A stretch of 64,000 bases of DNA, from positions 6,512,655 through 6,576,654 of the forward strand of contig CM067588.1 of the NCBI GenBank assembly GCA_034336665.1. The letters are read 5' to 3'. The notes beneath the pieces were generated by a model, which was not told the origin of the DNA, did not search any database, and worked only from the letters and a program-made list of their open reading frames with translations. Source of the stretch: Luscinia megarhynchos. Taxonomy: Eukaryota > Chordata > Aves > Passeriformes > Turdidae. A program made the position numbers and the translations under genes. The first letter of the stretch is position 1, and each line of letters begins with the position of its first letter. Shown piece after piece: positions 1-13,421 of this stretch.

Positions 1-1584
1 CATGGAGCTGCCTTTCTGTTGTGACAAATTGAGGGTCTCTGCTGGTTGGTGTTAACTGCCTGTGCTTGTTGCTGCTGACTGTTGACATCCTCTGTGAGCT
101 GGTTTGACATGTCTGACTGAAACCCTTTGCAGCTAAGTGGCTCATTATCAGAGGCTTCCTGTTATTTCCTGTGATAGCATAATTTGGTTAATTAATGCCT
201 GTTTTCTGAGCTCCCCTCTGGAGAGAAGGGACCCAGTGACAGCAGAGCATCAGTCAGGACACACCTGGGCCTGCTCAGCTCTTGGTAGCTGGTTTTTACT
301 CTGAAGCACTTTGTGCTGCACTCTGGTGCCATTTCTCTCCCAGGTTTGCTATGAAACAAGTTTTGATCTGCAAAGGGAGCTGGTTACTGAGAGTTCACTG
401 CTTCCCTTGCAAATGCTGCAATAATTAAGGTTGTGGAGAATAACCCATGTAACGATATTGAGATGAGGAGGCTGTGGGAAGAAGGGTGGTGTCAAGGAGG
501 AGCACTGAGCCTTACATTCCTGATCAGAAATCAGTGTTCAGGCTGGGATTGCAGTGCTGTGGGAGGAAATGGGACTGCAGAACCCGTGTGGATCTCCTGT
601 CTGGGGTCTGTACCTGCTGCACTGGCAGGCTGTGCTCAGAGCAGCACACCTGGCTGCAGGTGAGCTCAGAGTGCCTGTGTGTGTCTCCTGTGGCAGCAGA
701 GCCCCGGGCAGGGCTGGGGCTCTGTCTCACCCTGCAGCTGCTGGAGCAGGTCGGGTGGCTCTGCTGAGCCCGGCCTGGCCACATGAAGACGGTGCCTGGA
801 TGTTTTGATGTGTGCTCTGCTCCCTGTGTGAGTGCTCAGGCAGGTATTGGGAGTTGGGAAATACCTGCTGTACCTGACCAGGCACTTGCACTGCAGCTGC
901 AGTGGCTTCACCTGAACCCAGGTAAAGGCTCAGTTGGGGTTTTGTTCGGTTGAGAAATCCAGATGCTGACAAAAGCAGACTTGGTATGCTTTGAAAACTG
1001 CTGGTTACTTTATTTTGATGAACAAAACCATCAATCTGAGGGGGAAGTCTGACCCTGCACGAGAAGAAGCAGTGACAGGACAAACAGCCAAAAAGGAATC
1101 TCTGGGCTGCTCACAGCCCCTGGCTGCAGTGGTTGTCTTGGCTCTTTCACCTTTTGGACTTTGTTTAATTTAAAGTATGGGCAGCCAGGCAGTGGCAGTC
1201 CTGTTGGGCAGGTGGCCCCAGGCATTGTGGTTTGTTATTTATTTTGAATATTGATAAGATGGAAAACACTGAAATCCATCTGGGGCACTGAAGCAAGAGG
1301 CCTGGATGTGCCCACAGCAGTGGCTGTGTTGGGGCTGAAACAAATCTTTATTCATCACTTCAGTGAGGCAAAATGTGTTCAATGTAAGGAGCAGGATGAG
1401 CGTTTCTGTAGTAGGTGATTGCTGCTTTGTCAAGCCCTGCTTTTTGGGAATGCACTGCAACTGGGAGCTGTTTGTCAATGGGCTGTGTTGCATAACTGCT
1501 GCTTGCTGGAGCATTGCAGAAAACAGACACTTGCATTTCACTTGTCAGTGACTGCAGAGTCAAGGCTGGCTGGAATGTTTGGGG

Positions 1585-1602
1585 TTTTTTTTTTTTTTTT
1601 TT
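1585..1602. repeat. T18 homopolymer
   Basis: Run of 18 T in upstream noncoding DNA. Confidence 0.9.
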
Positions 1603-4041
1603 AGTCGAGATATTTGTTGGAGTCAATGATGTTGTGTTCTGCAGTGTTGTAATACTGAAAAAATGTGAACTTGTCATGTTTAAATCAGGGTATTGCGTGT
1701 GAGCCCAGGGCAGTGCAGTGATGGCTCTGAGCTGGGGCTGCTCCTGCTGCAGGGTCCTGTCCAGGGGAGAATCCGGGGGGAATCAGGCATTTCTCCCAGC
1801 TTCAGCTGGAAATAGACCCTTAGTCTGGAAAGCTCGGAGGGCGTGGGAGGAGCTGGATCTGTTGCTTGCAGTGCCTTTAATGTTGGATTTTTATGTAATA
1901 TTCTTTTCTCTCATGCAAATAAACTTGGAGTCGTAGGGAGGGGCAGCTGAGAAGAGGAAAACTTTCATTACAGACAGCTGACAGGCAGAATAACATCTTT
2001 TTATGTGCCACTCACCACGTGGTAGTTAAAAGTAACTCATAGTTCACTGGGTGAGGCTATTTCTGGTGCAATTCTTTTTTTGTGTAATAGTCTCATTCCG
2101 GCACATCTTGATGGGTTTGTTAGTCCTGTGCTGAGTAACGTGTACTGAAGAACAGAAATCCTGATGGATTTATGAAGTAAATATGGGTGAAGATGAAATA
2201 AATTTAGCCAACTGTTGCTTTCTGCATTAGATTATAACACTGACTGTAGCTGAAAATAGCGTTAAGATTAAAGATACAGACTGAAGTGGTTCCAGACAGC
2301 CTTTCTCATGAAATATTTATGCATTTAGGGCTTTTAACTCATCAGATCACTTATGAAGTTGTGGAGGTTACAGTATTATTGTGGCTTTGCCCTGCTGTGT
2401 GAATTGGAGTATTGATCACTAGAATGCAGTCAGAGCTTTTTCAGGAATCCCATTTGAAATGATCAAACAGATGTTGTAATGCTCCAGGGCACTTTCCTGG
2501 GTGGTGTGATTCTGAGAAAGTGGGTCTTGTCCTTTTCTCTGTAATTTCAGTAATTTCTCTGCAATTTCACTTTGCAGTCTCTGTTAAAGGAACTGTTTGC
2601 CCAAGCCCTTGTCATAAACACAAAATCCATTCAGCACCAGAGCAGACGTGGGCTGGGTGGCTTGGCAGGTGTCAGAAGAATGAAGTTGTGCCTGCAGTGC
2701 TGTAACTTCCCCTGTCCTTTCCATGCCAGCTTCACATCCACTGCACCTCTATGTGCAGAAGCTGAAGCAGATTTAGGAACTTTTTAAAACCAGTGATGGT
2801 TGTACTGTGCTGAGGGCATGGGTCGGGCTGGTGCTGTATTTGCAGATTTAAAAGCAGATGTTTTTTCAGGGAGTTTTAACTTCGGTGGGAAGGTTCCTGA
2901 CCACGGGGAAGGCACAGAAATTGTGGGAGGTGGCAGTGAGCGCTGGAATGAGGTGTGCTGTGTTCCCAGGTCCCAGAGCAGCACCCCCTGTCCCCAGGCC
3001 CTGTGTTTGACAAATTCACATACTAACGTGGGACAGATGACTTTTTTCCTTTTGCCCTGTGTCTTATCATTGCAAAGGCACATGTTGAAAACAATCCATT
3101 TTGAGCTGCTGTGTGCAGGGGCAGGGCTGGAGGATGTGTCCTCCCTTCCGTGTGAGCCCTGCCAGCAGGGCTCCAGCTGCCCTGCCCTGCCCTGGCTGCT
3201 CTGAGCAGGCAGCTCCAGAATTGTCTATTTTGGTTGTAATCAAGCTTGACCTATAAATACCGAAATGGCTCCTATAAAACTGATTAAACTCTCAGCGCTG
3301 TTTCCTTTAGTGCCACCTTTTATTCGCCATGGAGGAAATTCCAGGATGAATTGTCAAAGGAGTTTTGCCCTTTTAAGCAGGTTCAGGAGGATTAAAAACT
3401 TCAGAGGAGCCCTGGTGCAGAGGCCAGGGCTGGCAGGGGTTTGGTTAGAGCCCCGCTGGCCTCCAAGCACTCGCTCTGGCACTGAAGTGTTAATAACTCT
3501 GTGAATATTCCTTCAGTTAAAACCTTCACACAGAAGAAAGTTTCAGTTTTGCTGTAGAAGAAAATTCAGTTTCCACCCCCACTCTGCCCCAAGGTTCCAG
3601 GAAGCAGCTTTAAAGGGCTGAGCTAAATACTGGAGGATTAAGCACCACATTAAATAACTTAATTTCTTTGCGAAACCTAATGAAACTGTTACTTTCCCCT
3701 CTGTTTGGAGTTAATTCTGTGCACTTACTGCTATTCAGGTTCCTATCAAGCCTTGAAATCTGCCGTGAAAAGCTTTCAGGAGGTGCAGTCCTATTGGCAG
3801 CACTAGAACACATCCGCTGCGGGCTGTGTTAAGTCCTCATTACCCTGCTGTGGGGGGTTTATTTGAACCGATAAACAAATGTAGTATGAATAAGCGGCCA
3901 TATGGCCGGTGTTCATTCTGGGATGGCTGTTCAGGGAGGCGTTTGGGGCTCGGTGGCTGCGCACCAGGCGAGTGACGATCTCGGGGCTGCTCGTGCAGAG
4001 CTGACCTTTGGAACGGGCTGCAGGTCGCATCCAGGCTGCAA

Positions 4042-4059
4042 GCACACACACACACACAG
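4042..4059. repeat. (CA)n microsatellite
   Basis: Short CA run in noncoding DNA. Confidence 0.85.
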
Positions 4060-4186
4060 GTTGGTGCAGCTGTGCCAGGCAGATGTAAAGAATCTCGGTG
4101 TTTTCTGGAGTTTGTCAGTCAGCCCGGTCTCCTGAAGAGCTGGGATGTGCCCCGTGCTTCAGGCTTGGTATTAGTGGTGGGTTTAT

Positions 4187-4400
4187 CAATCCTAGAATCG
4201 TGGGGTGGTTTGGGTTGGAAGGACCTTCAAGCTGATCCAGTGTCACCCCTGCCATGGGCACCTTCCCCTGTCCTGGGGTGCTCCAGCCTGGCCTTGGACC
4301 CTTCAGGGATCCCAGGACTTCACAACCCTTTGAGCAAAGACTTTCTTCCCAATACCTAGTCCTAACCTACCCAATGGCAGCTTGAAATACATGGGAAGAG
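4187..4400 (-). mobile_element. CR1 LINE 3'-end fragment
   Basis: Carries the antisense CR1 tail signature: GGTTTGGGTTGGAAGGACCTT, then CCCCTGCCATGGGCA, GCCTGGCCTTGGAC and TTTGAGCAAAGACTTTCTTCCC. The element therefore lies on the minus strand. It is 5'-truncated, as is usual, and has no coding content. Confidence 0.8.
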
Positions 4401-5140
4401 CAGTTTAAACCTCTCCAATATCATTGAGAAGTTTCACATAACCCTTAGTGACCTGCAAGCTCTGTCTCTCCAGTAAATTTTTTACACTGGAGACTGAGTA
4501 AGCTCAACCTGGGCTTTATGACCAATGTCTGGTCACTAATACTGCAGAAATGAAATCATTAAAGTGCAAGGTGAAATTTCAGTGGCAATCTATCTACCTC
4601 ATGTCACTTATTTACTCTTAATTATATAAACCAGGAAGAATAGTGGCGAACGTTGCCAAGCTACTATCAGCACAGCAAGTTATTCCTACCGGGTGGAATG
4701 GAGTTGGTCTTTTGCTGCGATTGAGTCTCCTCGGGTCTGCCTAGAATTTAATCTGTTTTATAAAAGGTCAAGATATTTTTTCCACTAAAGCAAATGGAGA
4801 GGAATGAAAAACTTTATAGGGCTTAAAAATCCGTGGTAAGTTGTGGATGTGATAGGCAGCAAATGGAGGAAGTGCCCTGAATGGCTGCTGCGCCTAATGG
4901 CGATGCCCTTTAGTGTTTACGTGTTTGGCTGATGAGGAGGGGGGAAAGGAAGTGGATTTTTTCATTTTTTCTTCCAAAAAAAAGCCGTGGAGAACTCCTG
5001 TGAATGGTCTCTGCTGAACTACTCCAGTAGGGCTAGAAGGGAAAAGGAGAAATGGCGAATGCGGTGGTGTGGCTTGGGAGGAGCTGTGAGCTCACAGTCC
5101 CTCCAACCAAAGGTGTCAGATTTTTGTGATTGAGCAGAGT
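4401..5140. other. AT-rich noncoding stretch
   Basis: Low-copy sequence between a CR1 tail and minisatellite A. The part at 4560-4990 has varied, non-repetitive AT-rich sequence that could be a conserved noncoding element. No gene is seen. Confidence 0.4.
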
Positions 5141-5910
5141 GTCCTGCCCTGGCTGTGCTGAGCTGTGTGTCCTGCAGGGCTGTGCTGAGCCTGGATGGCT
5201 GTGCTCAGCTCTGTGTCCTGGATGCCTGTGCTCAGCTGTGTGTCCTGTCCTGCATGGCTGTGCTCAGCTGTGTGTCCTGCAGGGCTGTGCTGAGCCTGGA
5301 TGGCTGTGCTGAGCTGTGTGTCCTGCAGGGCTGTGCTCAGCTGTGTGTCCTGCATGGCTGTGCTCAGCTGTGTGTCCTGCATGGCTGTGCTGAGCTGTGT
5401 GTCCTGCAGGGCTGTGCTGAGCCTGCATGGCTGTGCTCAGCTCTGTGTCCTGTCCTGCATGGCTGTGCTGAGCTGTGTGTCCTGCAGGGCTGTGCTGAGC
5501 TGTGTGTCCTGCAGGGCTGTGCTGAGCCTGGATGGCTGTGCTGAGCTGTGTGTCCTGCAGAGGGCTGTGCTGAGCCTGCATGGCTGTGCTCAGCTCTGTG
5601 TCCTATGGCTGTGCTCAGCTCTGTGTCCTGTCCTGCATGGCTGTGCTGAGCTGTGTGTCCTGCAGGGCTGTGCTGAGCTGTGTGTCCTGCAGGGCTGTGC
5701 TGAGCCTGCATGGCTGTGCTCAGCTCTGTGTCCTGTATGGCTGTGCTCAGCTGTGTGTCCTGCAGGGCTGTGCTGAGCCTGCATGGCTGTGCTCAGCTCT
5801 GTGTCCTGTATGGCTGTGCTCAGCTGTGTGTCCTGCATGGCTGTGCTGAGCTGTGTGTCCTGCAGGGCTGTGCTGAGCCTGGATGGGTGTGCTCAGCTCT
5901 GTGTCCTGCC
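5141..5910. repeat. minisatellite A, 27- and 19-bp units
   Basis: Tandem copies of a 27-bp unit (GGCTGTGCTGAGCTGTGTGT plus CCTGCAG) alternate with a 19-bp short form ending GAGCCTGGAT or GAGCCTGCAT. Because 27 is a multiple of 3 and stops are absent, it gives long spurious open frames on both strands. Confidence 0.95.
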
Positions 5911-6758
5911 TGTGACCATGTCCTGCCTGTGTCTGTGTCCTGCCCATGCCCTGCCTGTCCTGCCATGTCTCTGTCCTGCCCGTGTCCGTGTCCTGCCCGT
6001 GTCCAGCCCGTGCTCATGTCCTGCGTTTGCCCGTGTCCTGCCTGTATCCTGCCCATGTCTGTGTCTTGCCCATGTCCTGCCTATGCCCATGTCCAGCCTG
6101 TGCCCATGTCCTGCCCATGTCTGTGTCCTGTCCATGTCCAGCCCGTGCCCATGTCCAACCTGTGTCCTGCCTGTCCTGCCCGTGCCTGTGTCCAGCCCGT
6201 GCCTGTGTCCTGCGTGTCCTGCCTATGCCCATGTCCTGCCCGTGTCTGTGTCCTGCCCCAGCCCGTGTCCAGCCCGTGTCCAGCCCGTGCCCAGCCCGTG
6301 CCCGTGCCCAGCCCGTGTCCATGCCCATGTCCAGCCCGTGTCCAGCCCGTGTCCAGCCCGTGCCCGTGCCCAGCCCGTGTCCGTGTCCGGCCCGTGCCCA
6401 GCTCCGTGTCCATGTCCATGTCCAGCCCGTGCCCAGCCCGTGTCCAGCCCGTGTCCATGTCCATGCCCGTCCCCAGCCCGTGCCCAGGTCCATGCCCGTG
6501 TCCAGCCCGTGTCCATGTCCATGTCCAGCCCGTGCCCAGCCCGTGCCCAGCCCGTGTCCGTGTCGGCCCGTGTCCAGCCCGTGTCCATGTCCATGTCCAG
6601 CCCGTGCCCAGCCCGTGTCCGTGTCCAGCCCGTGTCCAGCCCGTGTCCAGCCCGTGTCCATGTCCATGCCCAGCCCGTGCCCAGCCCGTGCCCAGCCCGT
6701 GTCCTGCCCCAGCCCGTGCCCAGCCCGTGCCCGTGCCCAGCCCGTGCCCGTGCCCGCC
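5911..6758. repeat. minisatellite B, CAGCCCGTGTC-type units
   Basis: Tandem copies of roughly 11-12 bp (CAGCCCGTGTC, CCATGTC, CCCGTGC variants). It follows array A with no gap. The first 300 bp (TGTCCTGCC type) look transitional between the two families. It carries no gene despite long open frames. Confidence 0.93.
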
Positions 6759-6759
6759 G

Positions 6760-9345
6760 CAGCTCGGGCTCCGTGGGCGCTCCCAGTGCCGCAGTCCGGC
6801 CCGAGGGGAGGCTGCCAGCTCCAGCCCTGACGTAGAGCTTTGTTCTAATTTGGGGATGCAGTGTGTGCTGCTCTTTGAGTTGTGCTGCTGGCTTCCTTTC
6901 CCCTGCCTTTGTCTGGCTGGCACATGTCCCTAGCAACTTGCTGCAAGTGCAGACCAATGGGACAAAACAGAAATTAGCCGTTTCAGCACGGCAGGCTTTG
7001 CTGCCCAGAGCCTGCTTCCTTGCCTGGAGAGCTTCTGTAGCAAAACGATTTCCAGTGAATAATTAGGCAGCACCTCCATAGAAGTTAACATTATGTTATT
7101 TCAAATTGCAGGTTCAGCGTGAAGCTGATTGCACAAAAGATTACAGGCTGAGGAGGATCAGTCCCAGAGTGTTTGTGCACAAAATTACTATTTCCAGTGG
7201 CAGAATTATTGCTGTTTTCTGAGAAGTCCATTTCTCTGCCTTGTTTGTGTGGGCTGCAGCCAGTTTGCTGGAAGCTCCAGCTCAGCACAAGTCGGAAGGA
7301 GCTGTTGCTGCAGGACTTTACTCTTTGCCCAGGCTCCTGTGGCCTTGGCCCTGGCTCAGGAGCAGAGTGGTGCAGAAAGTCGTGATGGGGATGTGGCTGT
7401 GAGGAGGCTGGGCCAGCAGCTTTTGGGAAGGGATGCAGGATTTGAAGGCTGCTCCTGCCTGTTGTGATGGAGCTCTTCAGATGACACCTCTGGCCGGTGT
7501 TGTTCTCCTGTGCTCTCACACAGCTGTTTGCTTTTGGGCTTGTCACCAGCTTTATTTTCTGTGTGTGCTTCTTGGCTGTGTCTTTTGGGGGTTATTTGCT
7601 ACCTGAAAAACGAAAGGAAAATGTATTTAGGCTTGGATTACTGATGGTTTGGACAAGGGACAGCGTGTGTGTTCCAGCATCAGGAATGCAGTGGGGTCGT
7701 GACTCATCCTTGTGCATAGCTAATTACACATTTGTTGCCTTGATTGGTATTTGATGCGATGCTGAAAGCAGTCAGTGGAAATGACAATGATTTTGGTGTT
7801 AAAATTACAAAAACTGAGGCTGATATTCCTGGGACAAATTTTAAAATGTTATGTTTTTATGTAATGTAAATATCTGAAGCACACTCTGGTGTCAGATACC
7901 GCAGTGATAATGAGGTGCAGAGTCTGTGAACGGAAGTTTGTCAAACTGTACTTCTGAAGTCACACTGAACTCCTGCTTTCTGCTTAGTCTGGTCTTTTAG
8001 CCTTTTGTTTTTCTCTGTGCTCTCATTTTTCTGGTGTTGGTGGCCTCAGGAAAGGTGGAGGAGGTTTCCCCTGTGCCCTGAAGCCAGGGAGTGTGGCTGC
8101 CTTGGAGAAGGGGCTCGTTTTGTGAGCAAGTGAGTCCATGGCAGGTTTTTATTAATGAGACAGACTCCTTGCTAGCAGGGTAATTAATGTATGAGTGTTT
8201 GCCTCTGCTGTTCAGGTGTCTGCTCACGGGCTGAGGGATTTCCAGCCAAACCCCTCTCATTTGGGATGCACATCCCTGCAACCATTGTGTAATTGATGAC
8301 AGCTTGGAGGAGCATTAGGGAAGTGTTTCACGTGCTTTCCACTGCATTGAGTAATGGAACATCCCTGAACACGGTGTAGAACAAATGAGGAGCAGGTGCT
8401 GAGTGGAGCTGTCCTGGGGCAGGGCAGGGATGGTGCCTGGGCTGCTCCAAGCCAGGGGAGATCCTGGTGATTCCAGCCTGTGCTGCTGCATCATTCTCTC
8501 TGTTTGTTTGGATTCTCTGTTTCTGCTGTGGAGGGAATCTGTCAGTTTAAGTGTGGTTTGATCGCTGTAAATCTTCCCCTTGCAGAAGTGCTGGGTTTGG
8601 GTTTGTTTTGCCAACAGGGCTCTGAGTAATGGAGGGATTTTGGTAGAGTGTTGAGCAATGTTTAGTTGACACTTTAAAAAAAGAAAATCCACCCCTTTCC
8701 GTGGCCTAGTTTATAGTAACTGAAAAAAAACTGGCACGGGGAGCATTTACAAGTTGAAAATTAAACGGGTTTGTTTATAGTAGCCACGATTCAGTATTTA
8801 ACTGCCAGGATAAAAATAACCAGGACGTGTGGCTGCAGCATCCCAGGAATCTGCCTCTCATTTGGGACTGGGAAGGGCACGGCCACAGGAGTGGCACAGG
8901 CAGCCTGGAGTGGAGGTGCAGGAGTTCAGAGACATCTGTGCCTCTCTCCAGATGTGCACAGTGCTGACACTGCTCTTCCCTGGAAACGTTCAGTGTTCCT
9001 GGTTCTGCTGGTGAGAGCAGAGAGGGAGGTGTCAGTGATGAGCAGGCGAGGAGTTGCTCTCTTTTTTCCCTCCTTGAAGCCAGGTGAGTGCTCCCTGCTC
9101 CCTGCCTCTCCCCTCTCGGCCGGGGACAGCTTCCCCCTTCTGGGGAAGAGCAGAGAGCAGCCCCCCAGGCTGGCCGTGCACCTCCAGAGGCACCTGGCAT
9201 TGTCTCTGGGAGCTGCTGCTGAGATTTCTGTGCTGCTCACCCTGTGCCTCGCTTCTCTCAGTTCCTGTTCTCTCACCCTCATTTCAGCTCTGTGCTTCTG
9301 GCTGTGAGTGCTGCTGAGCCGTGGCACTGGCAGCACCTCCACGAA
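6760..9345. other. noncoding stretch, no feature recognised
   Basis: Mixed-composition sequence without splice-supported exons, repeats or CpG clustering that I can see. Confidence 0.5.
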
Positions 9346-9565
9346 AAATCAGGAGTGGTTTGGGTGGGAAGGGGCCTCAGAGCCCGTCCAGAGCCGCCCC
9401 TGCCGTGGCAGGGACACCTCCCAGTGCCCCAGGCTGCCCAGCCTGGCCTGGGCACTGCCGGGATCCGGGGCAGCCACAGCTGTGCCAGCCCTGCCCACCT
9501 CCCAGGGAGAACTCCTTCCCATATCCCGTCCTGCCCTCTCTGCTCACTTCCTCTTACACTTGGAA
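9346..9565 (-). mobile_element. CR1 LINE 3'-end fragment
   Basis: Diverged antisense CR1 tail: GTGGTTTGGGTGGGAAGGGG, then CCCTGCCGTGGCAGGGACACC and a CCTTCCCATATC block. Old, GC-shifted copy. Confidence 0.75.
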
Positions 9566-9947
9566 AAATACTTGACAAGGATTATGAGAGCTTCCATTAT
9601 CTGTTTTGAAACAGACTGTGACTCCACGGTGACTCCAGAGCTGCTAAAAAGAAACGTTTTCAAAAAACCAGCATAGTGGGTTTTCATTTAAACTTCCTAT
9701 GATTCCAGAGGAGCAATTGATTCTTTTTTTCATCCCTTAAAAAGAACAGATGAAGTGCTGAACCTGCAGGAGACAGGAGCCTTTGCCTGTCAGAGCAGCA
9801 GGGTGTAGCCAGTGCTGTGATTTCTGTCTGAGGTGTCAGTGCTGCTGCTGCTCAGGGACGTGTCAGAGCTTCTGGAGCTCTTGGGCAGGCAGCAGTTCCT
9901 GGGGCAGGGATGGGGCTGCTGGGGCTTGTTCTGCTCTCCAGGACTGA

Positions 9948-10025
9948 CACAGAATCCCAGAATGGTTTGGGTTGGAAGGAACCTTAAAGCTCATCTCGTT
10001 CCTGCACCCCTGCTGCAAACCTGAT
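9948..10025 (-). mobile_element. short CR1 LINE tail
   Basis: CAGAATCCCAGAATGGTTTG followed by GGTTGGAAGGAACCTTAAAG is the antisense CR1 3' end. Only about 75 bp remain. Confidence 0.75.
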
Positions 10026-10350
10026 AAATAATTGTGTAGGTGTTGGATTTTAGCATGGCAGTGCTGGCTGGGGGCAGATAAGTGACATCAGCAGGATGGG
10101 CTGCTCTAAATCTTTCTCCTCTCTTTGTGGTAGTGCTTTCTCTACTAAGTTTTGATCTTCTAAAATTAATTGTGAACTTGATGCAACCTCAGACATGGTT
10201 AGTTTGAGTGTGCCTTTCCTAAGTGAAGTCTTCCTTGGAGTGTTCTAGGGAGGAGAACTCCAGGGTGGTTTGGCTGAAGCACTACACAGATGCTTTGCAA
10301 ATGCTGAAACTTGAAAAACTATTTACTCTTTTTTTAATTCTTTTTTTCAG

Positions 10351-10420
10351 TTCCTTGTGGGGAGCCTGGAAGAACCTTCAGTAGAGCTGCTAACACTGAT
10401 GAGAGATCTTTTATGCCAAG
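10351..10420 (+). other. RAP1A: probable RAP1A 5'UTR exon
   Basis: A long T-rich tract ending in CAG precedes 10351, and the segment ends at AAG followed by GTAAGAG at 10421. It has no convincing coding frame and lies 3.5 kb upstream of the start-codon exon on the same strand. RAP1A is known to carry noncoding 5' exons. The assignment rests on splice-site quality and position, not on an alignment. Confidence 0.55.
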
Positions 10421-13400
10421 GTAAGAGTTTTTAGTGTTCTCATCATATTTTAAATGCAATTTCTATGAACACTGGAGTGGGTAGTTGATAAGTGAAGTTC
10501 TTGCACTCCCTCCCTTTCAGTGCTGTGTTTGCTTATTTTGGTTCGTGCTTCTCTCTCCCCACCACCCAAATTACAAACTTCTCGATGAGCTACTGAAACT
10601 TCTGTAGCAGAAGCAGCTGGTTTTTGCATCAGGTTTCTGTCCTGAAGGGCCTCGGCCCGTGTCCCCACCACCTGCCCCAGCCTCTGCCCAGCTGCTGGGG
10701 AGATCCCCTGGAGTTTTGCCCCTTCCTGCCCTGATTCAGCCCCTGGGCTGCAGGAGGGAGAGGGTGACTCCTGCAGAGCAAAGGTGCAGGTGAGTGGGAG
10801 CCACGTTCCAGCTCAGAGCCTCAGCTGTGCTGGCCTCCACCTCTGGCCCTTCTCAGGGATCCTGTGCTGCACTGCCTGTGGCTGTTGGCACCAACACCCT
10901 GCACCTTTTCTCACCTCTCCATCTGGTCCATTTTCCTGTCTGTGCAGCCTGGGGCTGCTGCTGAGGATGGGTGAGTGTCCCTTCCAGCAGCAGAGAAGAG
11001 ATGCTGCTGTTAAAGGATACAGAACACAGATGGATTCCCGTGTATCAGGAGTTTGATGGTGTAGAAGCAGTTTTATTGTGGTTACAGGTGGAAGAACATG
11101 TGATTCATTGCCCTGGAGGTGATGCAGGTGCTTTGGAGAGTGCTGGAGAGGCCAGGGAGCTGCAGCTCAGGGCAGTGCTGGGCTGACTCTGTGCCCTGTC
11201 TGGGAAAAGGGAGCCAGCAGCAAGGACACACTCAGCTTTTGCTTTAGCTTTGCACCAAGCAATCAGAACTAATGAGACCAGTTTCACAACATTTCCAGTG
11301 AATTTTTCTTACACTCTTCAGTGATCATACTCTCCCCTTGACTCTGAAGGAACACTTAACACCCATAATTTAATTCCATTTGGAAATGGAGCCGTTGCTT
11401 CACAGCATGTGACTCTGCCCCAGAGAGCTCTGGATGGAAATGAATGCTGCTGTGTCTGACTGTATTTAGGTGGGCTTCAACAGTTGCCAAATGAAAAGTT
11501 GGCTGGGATGCAGCATAGTAATTTCTTGAGCACTCTATTCATGTTGTATAAACAGATAACATTAACATACTTGTGAAAGAGCTACAAGATAATTAAGGCA
11601 TGTGGGGTTTGCAGTAATAAGGCTCGTGCCTTTCAGGATCTGGTTTCCTGTTGCACCTGAAAAAAAAAAATCAGCAAATACTGTAGAGAAGAAATGAGAA
11701 GTTAGTCTTGTACTGCTCCCAGCTTAAAACTTTCCCACAAGTATTTTCTACTATAAATAAGAAGTGAAATAGTTCACAGCTAAATTTAACCCTTAACTTG
11801 ATTGCTTTCTGGGTTTTCTTCAGTGGAACTGACTGTGGGACTGTAGGAAAATGAAGACAGACTGGATCAATAAGTTGCATTTATACTTTATAAAAAATGC
11901 ACGACCTTTTAATTTCTAGTGATTATCAAGGGGAAAATAATTGTAAATTGGAATTCCCCTCTCCTTCCCATTCAAAATAATGATTTTTGAAAGAAAGGAA
12001 GTGAATGTTACTTCTCAGGGAAATGGTGAAGCAGAAGAGCTTCCAGTTCCCAGAATTTGGCCAGAACTGTTGTCAGTGTCCTAGAGTGCACAGACATTGC
12101 CTGCTCTGCTTTTGGCAGTTTCTGGAAACCCCCTTTCAGTGTGACTCGGTTTCACAATTTGCAGTTAGGCAACTGAGCTCACATGGGCTTCAAGAGCTGA
12201 AGAAAAGCCTCCTCCAGGTGCTTAAAATGATGGGCTGCACTGATTGCCTGAGCCTGCCCAGGGCTTGGCTGAGGGCAGAGAGCCTCCCCACAGGCAAGTC
12301 CTTTATGTCTGTTAGTCTGGCTTAAAAATGAGTTCAAACTGTGCTAAGCCAAACACAGAAATTTGTGTGTTTCTCTCCAGCAGCACGTGGGATTTTCAGA
12401 TTTTTGTTTAAGCCCATGAAGCAGGGTGAGGCTGGGGGGGTGTTTGGGGAGGGTCCCAGCTCCCGTTGAGCAGCAGGTCCCAGTTCAGCTGGGGAGCAGC
12501 AGCACATTGGGTTCCTCTTGACTCTGTTTCACATCTTCCCCTTGGGAGTCCAAACGACAGAAGAGACCCTGTCCCCATTTAATGATGACATAACCTTGAG
12601 ACACAGACTGTCAGGGAGCTGCCCACATTGCAAAGCTAAAAATACAATAAATAAAACCCCCCCTGTTCTTCACGGGCTTGTTCAGGCAGCCAAGGTGATG
12701 CATTTCTCCATGAGACTCCTGGAAAGGCGTTTTCATTCCCAGGGCTGCAGCAGGGAGCCCAGGAGCCCCGTGGCAGCTGAGCAGTGCTCGGGGCAGGGAG
12801 CTGCCCGGCCTTACTTGGGAAGGAAGCGCTGCCTGCGGAAGGGGGATCGTGCTGAGCTCATTGTTTGGGACAGCCCAGCCTGGCTGCTCGTGTAAACACC
12901 CAGGGAAGTGTTTATCACCAGCGCTGTCATTTGCCTTATTTGTCAGGGAATCTCGAGGAGAAGGAGAAGTTTTCTGGTGCTGCGTAGTGGCTCGAGGGAG
13001 TCGCGAGATTTCCATAAAAAGGCAGAGCAGAGCCTGCTTGGCAGCGGCTGCTGGGCCTGACCTTTTCCAGAGAGAAAGCTCTGACCCAAATCCTGCCCTG
13101 CTGGGGGTGGAGGCCAGAAGGAAACCTCTTGACTTGCTTCTTTCTGATCTAATTTCCTTGTGCCATGCTCTGGCCCGTGCCAGAGGACAGGCAGTGACAG
13201 CTCGTGGTGCCCGGCGCAGCTGGGACAGGCTCTGTGCGTGTGCCATGGTCCCTCCTCTTCCTCTCTGAGCACTGCCAGCATCAGCTCTGGCCATTTCCTG
13301 TAACTGGGGCTGCTGCAGTGGCCTTTTCACCCTGGCTGCTCAGGTGGAAAAATGAAACCCAGAGCTGTCAATAAAAGGGTTCTCATTTTCGGGAGGATTG

Positions 13401-13421
13401 GGTGAAGGGGGAGTGCTGCTG
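10421..13421 (+). other. RAP1A: RAP1A intron before the start-codon exon
   Basis: Intronic if the 10351-10420 exon is real. AT-rich around 11300-12000, GC-richer at 12700-13300. No exon is recognised. Confidence 0.5.

Larger units (their letters stand above)
1..4186. other. noncoding DNA, probably RAP1A 5' intron or upstream region
   Basis: No coding frame with gene-like features and no CpG island. The RAP1A first exon and promoter are therefore probably left of the window. Moderately AT-rich blocks at 1950-2480 and 3220-3800 are unexplained. Confidence 0.5.

Noticed and set aside
5710..6933. 407-codon open frame over minisatellites A and B
   Set aside because: Made almost wholly of repeat units that lack stops in several frames on both strands; no family features.
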